A stretch of 64,000 bases of DNA from Camarhynchus parvulus (taxonomy: Eukaryota > Chordata > Aves > Passeriformes > Thraupidae): contig NC_044590.1 in the NCBI RefSeq assembly GCF_901933205.1, positions 5,161,501 to 5,225,500 on the forward strand. The letters run 5' to 3'. Positions 45,771-57,351 of the stretch are shown here, piece after piece. Every line of letters begins with the position of its first letter. Position 1 is the stretch's first letter. A model generated the notes under the pieces. It saw only the letters and a program-made list of their open reading frames with translations. It ran no database searches and was not told the origin of the DNA. The position numbers and the translations under genes were made by a program.

Positions 45771-48449
45771 TCAAACAAAACCCTGCAGTCACCAGCAACC
45801 AATTTCATTTCCCGTGTCAGGGAATAAGTTACCCCACATTAGCAATAAATAGAGGGAGAATGTAACAATTCTAGAGAGAAATGTTGTTCCAAAGGAACTC
45901 AAGTGGACCCGAATGGAATAACACAGCACAAAAAAAATCCCTCATCACCAGCTACTTGCAGCAAGCACAGCATCAGCCACACTACCCCAAGGCAGCCCTG
46001 TCAGGATCAATGACATCTTTAATTAATCCAGCCAAGACAAAAACAAAGGAAAAAAAAACCTCTGTGTTCAATATCTTCCTTGTACTTTGTGCACGTCACG
46101 AAGATGAACTCTGGGGAAGGCAGTGTAATTAAAGCATTTTGGTAGCCAGGCATCCATCAGCTCTCCCTGCACTTCCAGCTGCCTTGCAAGCTGGATGGGA
46201 AACAGCTGTCTGCACCACAGAAGGATCTGAGACTTTGAGCTTCTGGTCTGTTAGAAGCCTGATTAGTCACAGAGATTTTATTGGCCCTTTGTAGGGGCTG
46301 ACCACTGAAATTGTGGTGTCACACACTCCTTACGAGGATACTTGCTTGTGTTCCTTCAGTACCTGCCCTCTGTTACAGTTTCTCGGGAGAAGTCTAAGAA
46401 AATAGATTAATCTCTCAGTCTCTAGACCCCAGTTTTTTATTTTAAATTGCCTCTTTTGCTTTGCACATGGAAGGTTTGAGAGTGAAGCTGCCCAAGGCCA
46501 CAATTTAATTTGGGTGAATCACACACCTAAGCAGACCTGAGAAATTAGAGAATTGGCAACAGCACCAGCCCAGAGACAGCCCTGCCGACCAGTGCATGGT
46601 CTGAGGTAGACCAGATTGTTATTAAACATGATCTCAGCACAGATAATGTTTTAGAAACTAGAAGTTTATTAGGCTCAATATTGACACTCCAATCCCCAGC
46701 AGTTGACAGAACAAGCAGAAATTCATCTTCTGCCTGACTGGGCATCCCTCTGCTCCTCTCACATTGACAGACTCAGCTGAAGAACATTTGCAGCTTTCTT
46801 GGCAGATAAGTCAAGGATTTCTGCCATCTGAGCTATCTGAGGCCAGACTGATTCACTGCCTGGTCCATGCACACCCAGCTCAGGACAGGGCACAGCACCT
46901 ATCATTCACTCACAGGGGGAAACAGGACAGCTCAGAGCCAGGTGACACTGTGACACTGCCAGGAGGGAGCTGTGGTGCTGAGAACATGCAGATATGTGTT
47001 TGTGTGTGTGTTGGAACTCAATCCAAACAACCTCCTCAGAAAAAGAGCACTACATTGACCCTGATGGGATTGGGAGGAAATTCTGGCCACTGTGTATACT
47101 TGAAATACAAAGGTAAGAGTAATAGAAAGCATTTTCTCTACTGATTCAGCCTCCCCAGATGCCTTTCCTATTACTCAGGGGAGTTTTTTATACTGTATTT
47201 GGAGCTGATGATGATTTCTAAGGATTTTCTGCTTGACCGTGAAGGCTGGGGATGGACTCAGTGCTCCTGGACCATGGAGCTCAGGTGCCATCAAGACCTT
47301 CCAGACAGCTCAGATGGCTCCAGGTAACACATCAGTTCCCTGGAGCACACAGAAATTCCAACTCTGAGGGGCTGAAGGAACTTCCCTGCTTTCAAGCCTG
47401 AGTTTTGCCACAAGTAGTGCCCCGTGCTTGTTATAAAGCACAATTTAACAAACTGTACCACAAAAAAAACCTCTTGCTACTGCCACTTCTTCTTGTTTTT
47501 GTGTTGCACAGGGTCACTGGAAGAAGCAGAGCTCTCTCAGACTCCCTGGGTTTCTGTGATTCCTCCTTTCCTTCAGGCAGAAAAGCAGATTTCTCTGGAG
47601 GGAGCACCTGCAGGGGGTCCAGACAAGGATTTTCTCATCAAGGGAACTGCCTGCTGTGCCTCTGCAATATTCACTGAAAATTGGTGTATATTCCTCAGAA
47701 ATTCATACCAAAGAAGATCCAAGGCAGACATCAACCACTTCTCATCCTAATGGAAATAAAACTCTAAAAAGCTGTGAATACCAGCTGATCACACCAGTGA
47801 AAAGGGCAGCAATTCAATTAGCCAACCCATTAATTATTAACACAGTATTTGTTTCTTCACTTTCCTGAGGAAAAACATAAAACTCCACCATAAAAAAATC
47901 AAAATGGATGATAAAAGCAATCCCTGAATGTGTATTTATCAACTCTCACTTTCAAATTTGCATAGAGCTGCCACCTGTAAGGAAAAAAAAAAGTCCTCTT
48001 TGAATCTGATTTCAATCAAACCCACGCAATGAGCAGAGGGATCCCCATCCTGCTGAATGTGGGTGTCTGGCAGCAACTTCAGCTGGTTCCCAACACCTGC
48101 TGGTGATGCCAGCAGCTTCATCTGCAGGATTTTTGGCTGACTGCTTGACTGGGTTTTTACAGCTTGTCATCCCTGTGAGATGGGCACGGTCCAACCTGCC
48201 ATCCCCATCTGTCAGAGGCTCCAAGGCTTTGCTGTCCATTCTTCTGCTTCACGGCACAAATTTCTGTAATTTGGTCAATTTGCACCTTTCCTGCATTCCC
48301 TGTGTGTGTCCCACTGTGACAGTCACTGCGCAGCTCTGCTGAGAGGCAGGGCCTGCTGGAAACCCTCTGGAAGCTGAAGGCAGAGGGTGGAGTGACTTTA
48401 GTGAATTTTGTGAACAGACAAGGTGGGGAAACAGGTTGTGCAATGTCAC

Positions 48450-48715
48450 TTTCACAGAACCACAGGATGGTTTGGGTTGGAAGGGACCATAAAGCCCATC
48501 CAGTGCCAGCCCTGCCATGGGCAGGGACACCTTCCCTTATCCCAGGGTGCTCCAAACCCCATCCAAGCTTGAACCCTTCCAGGGGTGGAGCAGCCTCAGC
48601 TTCCCTGTGCCAGGGCCTCAGCACCCTCACAGGGAAGGATTTCTTCCTAGCATTTAATCTAAACCTTTTCTGGTTTAAAGCCATTCTCCCTTGTCCTACC
48701 ACTATTTTATAGTTT
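48450..48715 (-). mobile_element. CR1 LINE 3'-end fragment
   Basis: TTCACAGAACCACAGGATGG, CAGGGTGCTCCAAACCCCAT and GGGAAGGATTTCTTCCTAGC, then TTAAAGCCATTCTCCCTTGT, mark a fairly long antisense CR1 3' end. Confidence 0.92.
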
Positions 48716-49152
48716 AAGGTTTAAACTTAAGGCTGACCCATTTCTTGAATCCCAGCCCCGGGCCTTCCCTGAAGCCAATTTTCTGAGCTGTGGCTGTGAT
48801 GGGATAACTTAAAAATTACCCCTTTGTTGTCAGCATCACCATTTTGATCCCATCCTGTTACCTCTCCCCAGGTGGAACAACATTCAGCCCTAAAGTTCAT
48901 CTCACTTAAACTCCATGGAACGAGCAAGTCACCAATCAAGCTGAGAGCAGCCAGAATCTGGCCTTCAGAAGGGGCTGGGATGCAAAGGGGAGAGCACAGG
49001 GTCTCCAGGGAGTTTAAAGGGTCTGTCACGCACACACCAAAGCTCCAGTTAAGTGGGCTCCGGAAAGTTTAATTCATCCCAGACTGAATTCATTTGTTGG
49101 TGTGTGATGTTAATGAACCTGGGCTGCTCTGGCTGGAAACAGAGCCTGAGTG

Positions 49153-49213
49153 TGCATTATTTGGAGTGCGTGCATTATTTGGAGTGCATGCGTTATTTGG
49201 AGTGCATGCATTA
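49153..49213. repeat. 18-bp tandem repeat, about 3.4 copies
   Basis: TGCATTATTTGGAGTGCG repeats at 49153, 49171 and 49189 with a partial fourth copy. Single-base differences involve CpG/TpG positions. Confidence 0.9.
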
Positions 49214-52200
49214 GCCACCACTAGTGCCTTAGTTTGTCAGAGACTGTGTCTGAACAGAAAGGTTATGGAATAATAAGTGATAATGGCCTCTTATTGTATT
49301 TGCTGCTCTCTCCTGATTTATGGGACATTAAAAGAATGGTAAAGAGAAATAAGTTAATCAAAGTTATCCATGTTGTGGGCAAAAATGAAGCATGTATGTA
49401 TTTCACAAATTATCTGAAGCTCTCAGAGTCAGAGAAGTTCAGCTTTGATGGAATTCCCTTTTCAAGGGACAATCTGCCTGCCAAAAAGCAGACATTTTTC
49501 ATAGAGCCTTTGGAATCTGCCAGCTCCCTGTAATCCACTTGACTGATGCTCCAGCTCTCTTTAAAGAGCAGATCTGCATGCAAGCTACGTGCCAGGACAA
49601 AGGAAACAGGGCAGTTCCAAGAACTAAAATCCATCAAGGCTTTCTGGCAATGCACTGAGGTTCACAAAAAGACTTGGACCTGGAGAAACAGGGCAGGATT
49701 TAATGAGGAAAAGGGGCTGATTGATGGGAACACAAAACAGGCCAGGATGGTAGACAATGTCAAATTTCCTGGAGAGAAGGAGGACAGCTCTTGAAAGATG
49801 GGTTTTTATTTCTTAACAAAGATTTTTGCATTTTATTAAAGCAGATGATGGAGCAGTGCTCGCAAAGGCAGAGACAAGGATCCACCTGGAACAGGAGACT
49901 CAAGCTCTCCCCCTGGGAGAATCTCCCAACAAAGCCTCAAAGCCTCACCCCTTCTGCCCTGTCTCTTAATGGGGAACCCAATTATCTCCTTTTTATCCCC
50001 AGGCCAGGGAGAGATCCCCCTGATCCTGATCCTGACCCTGACCCTGACCCCAGGGCAGCAGTGGCCATTTCTATTTGCACAAACCTCTCTTCAGATCCTT
50101 GAGGACATTCTCATGCTGGAAATATGTGGAACCCAGGCCCATTCCCTCTGGTATGTCCCAGCTGGTCTGTTCTGATCGTTTCCTTCACTCTCAAATATAA
50201 CCTCTTCTACCTTCACTCCCTTTCCTGTCACTTCTCTATTACTGATGAAACAAACAGGGTTTTTTTGGACTTTTTTTTACAAAAAATGAACATTTCTCTG
50301 TTCCACATAATTGTGCCTCAGTGTAATTGTGCAAGGCTTGATTTTGCCTCTGAGAGAACCATTTGCACACACAGACTCCCTCCCTCCCCCAGGTATTTTC
50401 CTTTGCCTTATTGCTTAGAATGAAATGTAAACACTCCAGTCCCTGCATGGTTCTGCATTTCATTGTGTCTCATTTCCATACTTCCAGTTTCCTAGCAAGT
50501 CACACTCCATGATTTATAGCAAAAGGAAAATAAGAGACCAATCTGTCAGCTCTGTCATTGAAAACCTGACACATTAGAATGTCTAGAGAATTGCCCCTAA
50601 TCAAACAATTAGTGAAATTGCGGTGTATTTAATTATTGGTAAACTTACCACATACCCTTAGCACACAGCAGTCAAAACCCATTCAGAAATAATTTTCCTT
50701 TGGAAAGCTGCTTTCTTGTGTCAGGATAATATTTGCCATGTTCAAACTTCTCAGCCTGGATTAGCAGAGTCTTTAACGTAGACAAGGATTAGTGTATTGT
50801 TAGCAAACTTATATATTCAAATGCTGATGCCATGATGATGCAAGCAGTATTTTTTTCAAAGTCTGGAGTATAAATTAAACACTGAGGGAGATGAAAATCA
50901 TCTAAGGCTGTTTTGAAGATCACAAAGGAACAGTGAGAGTGACATAGATGCTTTTTCATTTCAACAAGAAATTTAATTTTACAGAACTTTAAAACCGATC
51001 TCTGACAAAAGCTTTACGCAAACTATTTTTTTTCCACCAGAATTTTTTTTCTGACCAGCCTTGGCTCACAGTCCTGTCACAAACATCTTTAAAGAAGAAA
51101 GGGGCTGCACAGCATCGGCCTCAAGAGGAAAAGCCATCTGCAGCTGTAGCTGTCAGCAGGATGCAGAGCATCCTGAGAAGTCCTGGCTATCAAGAGCTCC
51201 AAGATGAATCACAGCCACCTGGAGCTGCAGAGAGGGAGAGTGAAGCTATCACATCTAAGGATGAAGAGCCTGTTGCAGGCTTACAGCTCTCATGGTTAGG
51301 AAAAGCCTTTTAATCAGCCCAAGGGAGGTGTCCTTATCACTCCAGACAGCAGCTCCTGAGCCTTCCACTCCTAGCTCATGGCTTTAATAGAGGAGGGGAG
51401 AAGAAAGGTTGGGAACAGGAGATTTAATGAAAACTCCTTTTTGAATTGGAGTGATTCATAGATAATGCTTTATTGAGGTTTATCCCACTTCAAGCCATCA
51501 AGTAAATGCTAGTGAGAAGGATCAGATGCTTCTCCCCCAGAGTGGAAGGACTGAGAGACAGATTTGAGCTTATTCATACCCAGCTACAGAACCTCCTGTG
51601 CTGCCCTTTTTCATCTTCTTCTGCCACACAGAAGGGAATTACTGGCAGAGGAACACTGGAATTGCCCAGAGCCCTCTTTGAGGGGGACTAGAGTGGGCAA
51701 TCTCTGCCATCTCTGACACATGATGCATACTTGGCTCTGGCTTAATGTCCCAGAGGAACAAAATTCAGCACCTAAAAGCTGAAGTTAGACACTGCAACAG
51801 ACTAAATAAAATCCTGTTATCTTCGGATTTATCCTGGGTATCCCCCTAGTCATGTATCAGTCAGACAAAAATAAGTCAACAGCAAGGTAAATGGTTGATA
51901 TTTCATGTCTGTGGTGCACCTGGAGGTAAAAAAAAAAAGACTTTATTTCATTCTAGCTTTGAGATCAACAGGTTTGTAATGTGTTACTATGGCTATAAAG
52001 TAGTCCTTGGTCAGACATTTTGGATTATTTCATGTAATAACATGGTGGTGCCCAAAGGACACGGAGCATTTCATCCCTCAGGGTCCTGTCCCTTAGTCCC
52101 TTCAGCAATATTTATTTCCCAGAAAACAAATTTCATTTTCCAAAAACTGACTGTTGTGCCTTTTCTATGTGCAATGCTGAGAAGGAAGGAAACATCTGGA

Positions 52201-52740
52201 AATTTCATTTAACAAACTTAAGAAGTAAAGTTGGTTTTTGGGGCTGCATATTCTCACTGGAACACCTCCAACTCCTTACTCAAAGCTCTTTTGGTCTCCT
52301 CAGGGGAAGCATTATAGCAGAACTGATGCCCTGATGGATTAGACAATTTCTTAATAATTAATGACACTTTCCCTGAGCAGCTTGGTCAGCATCCCACTAA
52401 ACAGAACAAAACAAATGAGGTAACAACAAAGTAGTTAACCAGGAGGGAAAACAGGGCAGGAGCTCTGAGTCTTCTTTAATTTTGCCAAGCACCTTTCAAA
52501 CCCTGGTGTGGGCAGGTGCAGAGCAGGACTGGTGCTCCCAGAGCTGTGTCACACTGGCCTCGTGCCTCTTTTTCTGTGTGACCACTAGAGCAGAAGGCTT
52601 GGCCAGTCTCTCCTGGAACTCAGTGGATGGGGGATTTCCAGCAGGGAAAGCTGACTTTTTTACCTTTTAAAAAATTACTCAGGTTCTCTTGTATCACAGG
52701 TGCCTAAGTCTCCATCTCATGAATAAGTAAATACAATTGC
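49214..52740. other. Intergenic sequence, no gene recognised
   Basis: There are no repeats I recognise between 50470 and 51050, an AT-rich stretch with homeodomain-type TAATTATT, CAATTAG and ATTAGTG motifs that looks possibly constrained. A short run of CTGATC/CTGACC hexamers lies at about 50022-50051. No coding exon is evident. Confidence 0.5.
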
Positions 52741-52747
52741 TGATTAG

Positions 52748-52807
52748 ACTAATAATAATAATATATATTGTATATTATTTATATTATAATATATTTAATA
52801 ATAATTT
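52748..52807. repeat. AT microsatellite
   Basis: TAATAATAATAATATATATT-type sequence passes into TATTATTTATATTATAATAT. It lies about 60 bp left of the GGGAA tract. Confidence 0.85.
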
Positions 52808-52865
52808 ATGTGTAGTGTTTTGGTAAAAAACAGTGCCACCAACTTTCTGAAAGCATTGGGATTTT

Positions 52866-53030
52866 GGAAGGGAAGGGAAGGGAAGGGAAGGGAAGGGAAG
52901 GGAAGGGAAGGGAAGGGAAGGGAAGGGAAGGGAAGGGAAGGGAAGGGAAGGGAAGGGAAGGGAAGGGAAGGGAAGGGAGAAGGGAAGGGAAGGGAAGGGA
53001 AGGGAAGGGAAGGAGGGAAGGGAAGGGAAG
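52866..53030. repeat. (GGGAA)n purine tract
   Basis: About 33 pentamers of GGGAA with two small interruptions (GGGAGAAGGG near 52975 and GGAGGG near 53011). All purine on the + strand over 165 bp. It is open in all frames on both strands and yields GKGRE-like and PFPSL-like pseudo-peptides that are not proteins. Confidence 0.97.
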
Positions 53031-53838
53031 ACACATCTACAAAGGACTGCTACAAAAGGATTCTTCTGGGATTTGTCTTATGGGATTTTCTGGCTAGTTG
53101 TAGTAAGACCATACAAAGAAGAAATGCACCTGGACATTGAACAAAGATTAATGTGACAGGATAAGGCAAAAGATCATGTCAAGTATAGCTGGGGCAAAAC
53201 AGATTTCATACTTATGACTTTTTTGTTTTTTAAGTTGATAAACACTTTCTTTGCTACTCTTCCCCTTTAAAAAATAAAGTCACTTAGGATTTTTGAAAGC
53301 TTCTCTCTTGCCGATTGTTTGAGAGTTGCCTGTTATTGCCCCAGGATGGCAGTAATCAGAGCAGAGCATTTTGAAATGAGCTCAGGAAACTTTCCCCAGG
53401 ACATCTCAATCCATCCTCTGGACCAGTGTTTTCAGCTTCCCTGTCTGTGGCTCTGCATTAACAAGATTTATGTGGTTTCCCCTTGGCTGGGACAGGGGAG
53501 CCTCCTCTGCTCATCCATCACTGCTTCTCTCTGAGTCCCAGCAGCAGCAGCAGTGGCTATCCTGTGCTGTAGGAAATAATGCACTTTCTAGTCCTTCATG
53601 GTGTTAATTCACCAGATAAACTCAGTGAAATCCCAGAAGGACTGAAGTGCAGTTAGCAGCAGCCCAGAGAAAGAGCTGTGCTATGGAAAAGGGGCATTTC
53701 TTGTGTGAATCCATGGCTGCACTCTGTAGATAAGATAAATATTGCTTATTTAGCTGTCACCAGTAATGAAGATTTTCTTTTCTGCAGGCCAGTATTAGTA
53801 AGCATTAACACATCACTGCAGCAACTCTGGTTTATTGG

Positions 53839-54064
53839 GCTTTTTTTTTTTCCTGGTTTGTTGTTTTTTTCTGTTTTGGAGGGGTTTTCTGGCTTGTTTG
53901 TTTGGGGGTTTTGTGGGGTTTTGATTGCTCTTTGTAGGCTTGTTTGTTTGGGTTTTTTCTTGTTGTTTGTGGCTTTTTGATTCCTTGGGGTTTTGTTGTG
54001 GTTTTGTTTGGTTGATTCATTTGTTTTTGTGGGGTTTTTTTTTTCCTTTTTTTCAAGTTTGTTG
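53839..54064. repeat. T/G-rich low-complexity stretch
   Basis: Over 200 bp the + strand is almost only T and G, with TTTGTTTGGG, GGGGTTTT and TTGTTG motifs and nearly no A or C. It could be a decayed A/C-rich transposon tail read from the other strand or a drifting microsatellite. I see no gene. Confidence 0.8.
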
Positions 54065-56534
54065 TTGGCTAAGTTTGTTTATTGGTCTGGGGTTTTATTT
54101 CCAGAAAAACCTAACAGAGGGGGCAGATAGAAGAAATACTGGCAGAAGCCAATATTGAATGGAGATTAGGACAAAGGGAAGGATAAAGGAAAATCCATCC
54201 TGAAGAGGCCACTCCCACTTCTGTTGTCATTGATAGCAATTTTGAGCACAAACAGAACAGATTTGCTAACTACCCCTGCTGGTGTTCAGTTTGCAGAAAC
54301 TGGTTTGTAATATGAGTTAAAGCAGAAACTGAATTGCAATATGAGAAAAAGCAAGATAAACGTATAAAAATGTATCAAACTCCCAATGATGTCTTTACAG
54401 CATTAATTCAGGGAGAAGCTGAACTGCTCTGATTGCAGAGGAGCTGCTCTTCACACACACACCCCTGGTGCTGTTAAAACAGTCACAAATGTCTTTTTTT
54501 AAGCTTTTGGAGGAATCCCTTGTGTTTTGTAATGTAGCAGTTACACCTTAAGTGAACTCCTGAAATCTCTGACAGAACCACAGGACCTCATTCTCTGTTC
54601 ATTTTTTCTGGTAGAATTACTCAGTTTACACTGATACATGAGAATAAATAAACCCAGGCTGTGCACTGACATTCTCCAAAAGGCTCATTAAGGTAATTGT
54701 GCCTTGATTCGAGGCTCACCTCCAGAGCCAGCAGGGTTGGTTTGTGCACCCAAAGCCAACATTGAGAAAAGGCCTATGGAAAAGCAGAGTGTAAGTGAAC
54801 AGCAGCACTCCCAGCACTCCCACACTTCCCTCTGCTCCCCGTGGATCTGCAGGAGCTGTAATGTATGCAAAGGACTCAGGGGGACCCGAATTTCCTCTGA
54901 AAATGTTCCTCACAGGAAGCCAAATTACATTTCTTCATTCAACCACACCAGCTACATTTGCATTTGCAGAATGAGTATTAATTTCTTCGTGATTTTTTGC
55001 TCCTCAGAGAGAGATTTCTTGTGGTTTGGGCCATTTCCACCACATGTGCAGATTTCCCACCCAGAATTGTGGCTGCTGAGTTACCACAACCTTGTGCACC
55101 GTGGTCAGTGCACTCCTAATGGAGAAACAGCATTTGCAGCACAGATATCAAACATCCACATTAAAATATTACTCTGAAATTCAAGATTTGTGTGCCAGCA
55201 ATTTTATTGTAAATAAACAAAGGTGACCTATTTTAGTGCATCAGCTCCTCCCTGATATAGAAGGTTCTTCTAGTATTCCATTTTTGCTCTGGGTTAGAGT
55301 TTAATCCTTGTTACACATGTGTGACTATGGATCTACTGAAGAGATTTCAGTAGCTCTCACATTGATCTAAATAAGAAAATTTGGATTGTACTGACTTTGC
55401 CCAATGTTCCATAGTGGATTTGTGACAGAGATGAAATAAAATCCATCAGTTCTGATATACTCCCTGCTGTTCTCCCCCTTACACAACACTTTGTTACATA
55501 AAACTTTTTCTGGGGGGAAAAAAAATAAAAAAGGAGAGGGAATGGAAAAAAATAGCATCTTTTTGGTTGTAAGCCAGTTTTCTGTATCAACATGGCAGCA
55601 GCGTGTGAAGTGAAGCAAGATTTCCTTATAGCACCATGTGACAAAGCTAATCAAAATAAACATCCAAAAAATAAAGAAATTAAGGGTGAGGTAGCAGACT
55701 GTGGGGAGAGCAGATGGTTATTTAAAATAACAGCAAATTTTCCATGCTGACTGCAACTATAGCTCTTGTCACAAAACATTGTTGTTAATGGCGAAAGAGA
55801 AGGCAGAAACATCATCAGAGGATTTTGTGGGGCTGGGGAAAGCAAAAGGATGAAAAATATATGGGGAAGAGGGAATTTTCATCTCTCTCTCGAAAATCTT
55901 CCCCAAATATCAGTGGCACTAGAGCAGAGACAGCAGAAACAGCAATGCAGCAAGTGGAAGGAAGATCACATTGATCAAATTTATCACACACAATAAGAGG
56001 TCTCTCCCAAGCCCAAGGATCAGACACTGTGCTAAAGGAGAATCTTTTGTCTTCTCAGGAATGTAAAAACACAAAATTCATAGCTTGCAGTAGTTTGAAG
56101 CACAGAAAAGAGGATCCAGACCCTGAGAAAGGAGTTGGGAAACCAGGATTGACCTCAGCCCATTGCTGAAGTTGTGGTTCAGGATGAGCTACTCTCTCCC
56201 AACCTCAAGCACAAATCCACAATTAAGTTCCAAGTCATGGCTTTGGCCAATCCTGACATCTTACAGGCTCTTCCCACTTTTAAGGGCAGTGTATGCACCA
56301 GATGTGCTCTTTCACAAATTCAGATTTAAATGTTCTGCTGGAACAGGGACTTGCAGCTTCCAAGACAGAGAGTGCTGCAGCCAAGTGCCTCAGACTCAGT
56401 GCAGAGGGGACCTGGGAGCTGTCTGCAGCATTGCTCTGCCCACTTTGTACTCTGAATCCCCTCTTAAGGCTGAATAAAAGAACTAAAGATGAGAAATTGC
56501 AGACAAATTGGTGCCTCTGTGCAGTTCAAGTTTC
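54065..56534. other. Intergenic sequence, no gene recognised
   Basis: A 157-codon frame (54704-55177) and a 148-codon frame (56293-56739) are the longest here. Neither has recognisable domains and the second runs into the LTR at 56735. I treat both as chance. Confidence 0.5.
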
Positions 56535-56734
56535 CAGAAGTGAGCTGTCAGCGCCCTGGCAGAGCGGGGAGCCGCCGGCTCCGCTCGGCGCTGCGGAAGC
56601 GTTTTCAGCACTCCTGACACTCCAGGATCTTGGCACAGCAAGCGACAAATGCAGAAGCAGCATCTTTTCTGTCTCCTGCAGAGAAGGGGAAGTAGAGGGA
56701 CATAGTCTAAAGCCCCAGAAGCTGGGATGGCTGT

Positions 56735-57346
56735 TGTGAGAAATGCGTGTATTTTATGATTGGCTTTTCGCAAATATTAAAATGAATATTATATGTGTTG
56801 TGTTAGCAAGTAATGCTGTATTAATTCTCTTAAGTACTGTATAGTTTTAAGTTATAAAAAATTGTTAAAATAGAAACTATGCTATATAAAATGCTTTGTT
56901 TAAAAGAAAAGACGCGCAGCCAGATAACAGCCACAAGACACTTAAATCTTTCAGAAGAGAAGAATTTATTGCTTTCCTATCAGAAGAAACAAACTGCTTC
57001 CCGCCTCGAAGGCACCATGAGTGTTAGAAAAGAGAAGTTGACACTGACCAGACAAAAATCCTGTGTTTGAATGGAATTTATGCATCATGTATGAAGTGTA
57101 TGAATATGCAACAAGCTATTGCTCTTAAAGATTATTCCTTTTGTTAGAAGTGTGTCCTTTTTCCCAGGCCCGTGCTGCCTGGAAAAAGGTACCCGGACGT
57201 CCGTAACTCTTTGTCTTTATTGTCTCATATTGTCCTAACCTAGCTTGTCTACATTATTATTAGTCTAATTGTATTACTATTTTTATAACCATTTTTTACT
57301 ATTAAACTTTTAAAATTTTGAAAACAAGTGATTGGCGTTTTTCACA
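56735..57346 (+). mobile_element. Solo LTR of a second family, 612 bp
   Basis: The element starts TGTGAGAAATGCGTGTATTT and ends GATTGGCGTTTTTCACA. A perfect 5-bp target duplication, GCTGT, flanks it at 56730-56734 and 57347-57351. Five-base duplications fit class III (ERVL-like) integrases better than the 6-bp type of the other family. It retains several CpGs (AAGACGCGCAGCC and CCCGGACGTCCGTAAC) and an AT-rich region with ATTAAAC near the right end. Orientation is by the polyA-like right end and is tentative. The family name is unknown to me. Confidence 0.88.
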
Positions 57347-57351
57347 GCTGT

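Noticed and set aside
46764..47144. 126-codon frame as a possible small protein gene
   Set aside because: It crosses a GT-rich run (VCVCV) and has no conserved motif. Treated as chance.
52795..53140. GKGRE-type and PFPSL-type frames on both strands
   Set aside because: They are translations of the GGGAA simple repeat.
54704..55177. 157-codon open frame as a possible gene
   Set aside because: No recognisable domain, low-complexity composition, no splice or promoter context. Length is within chance for a 64-kb window.
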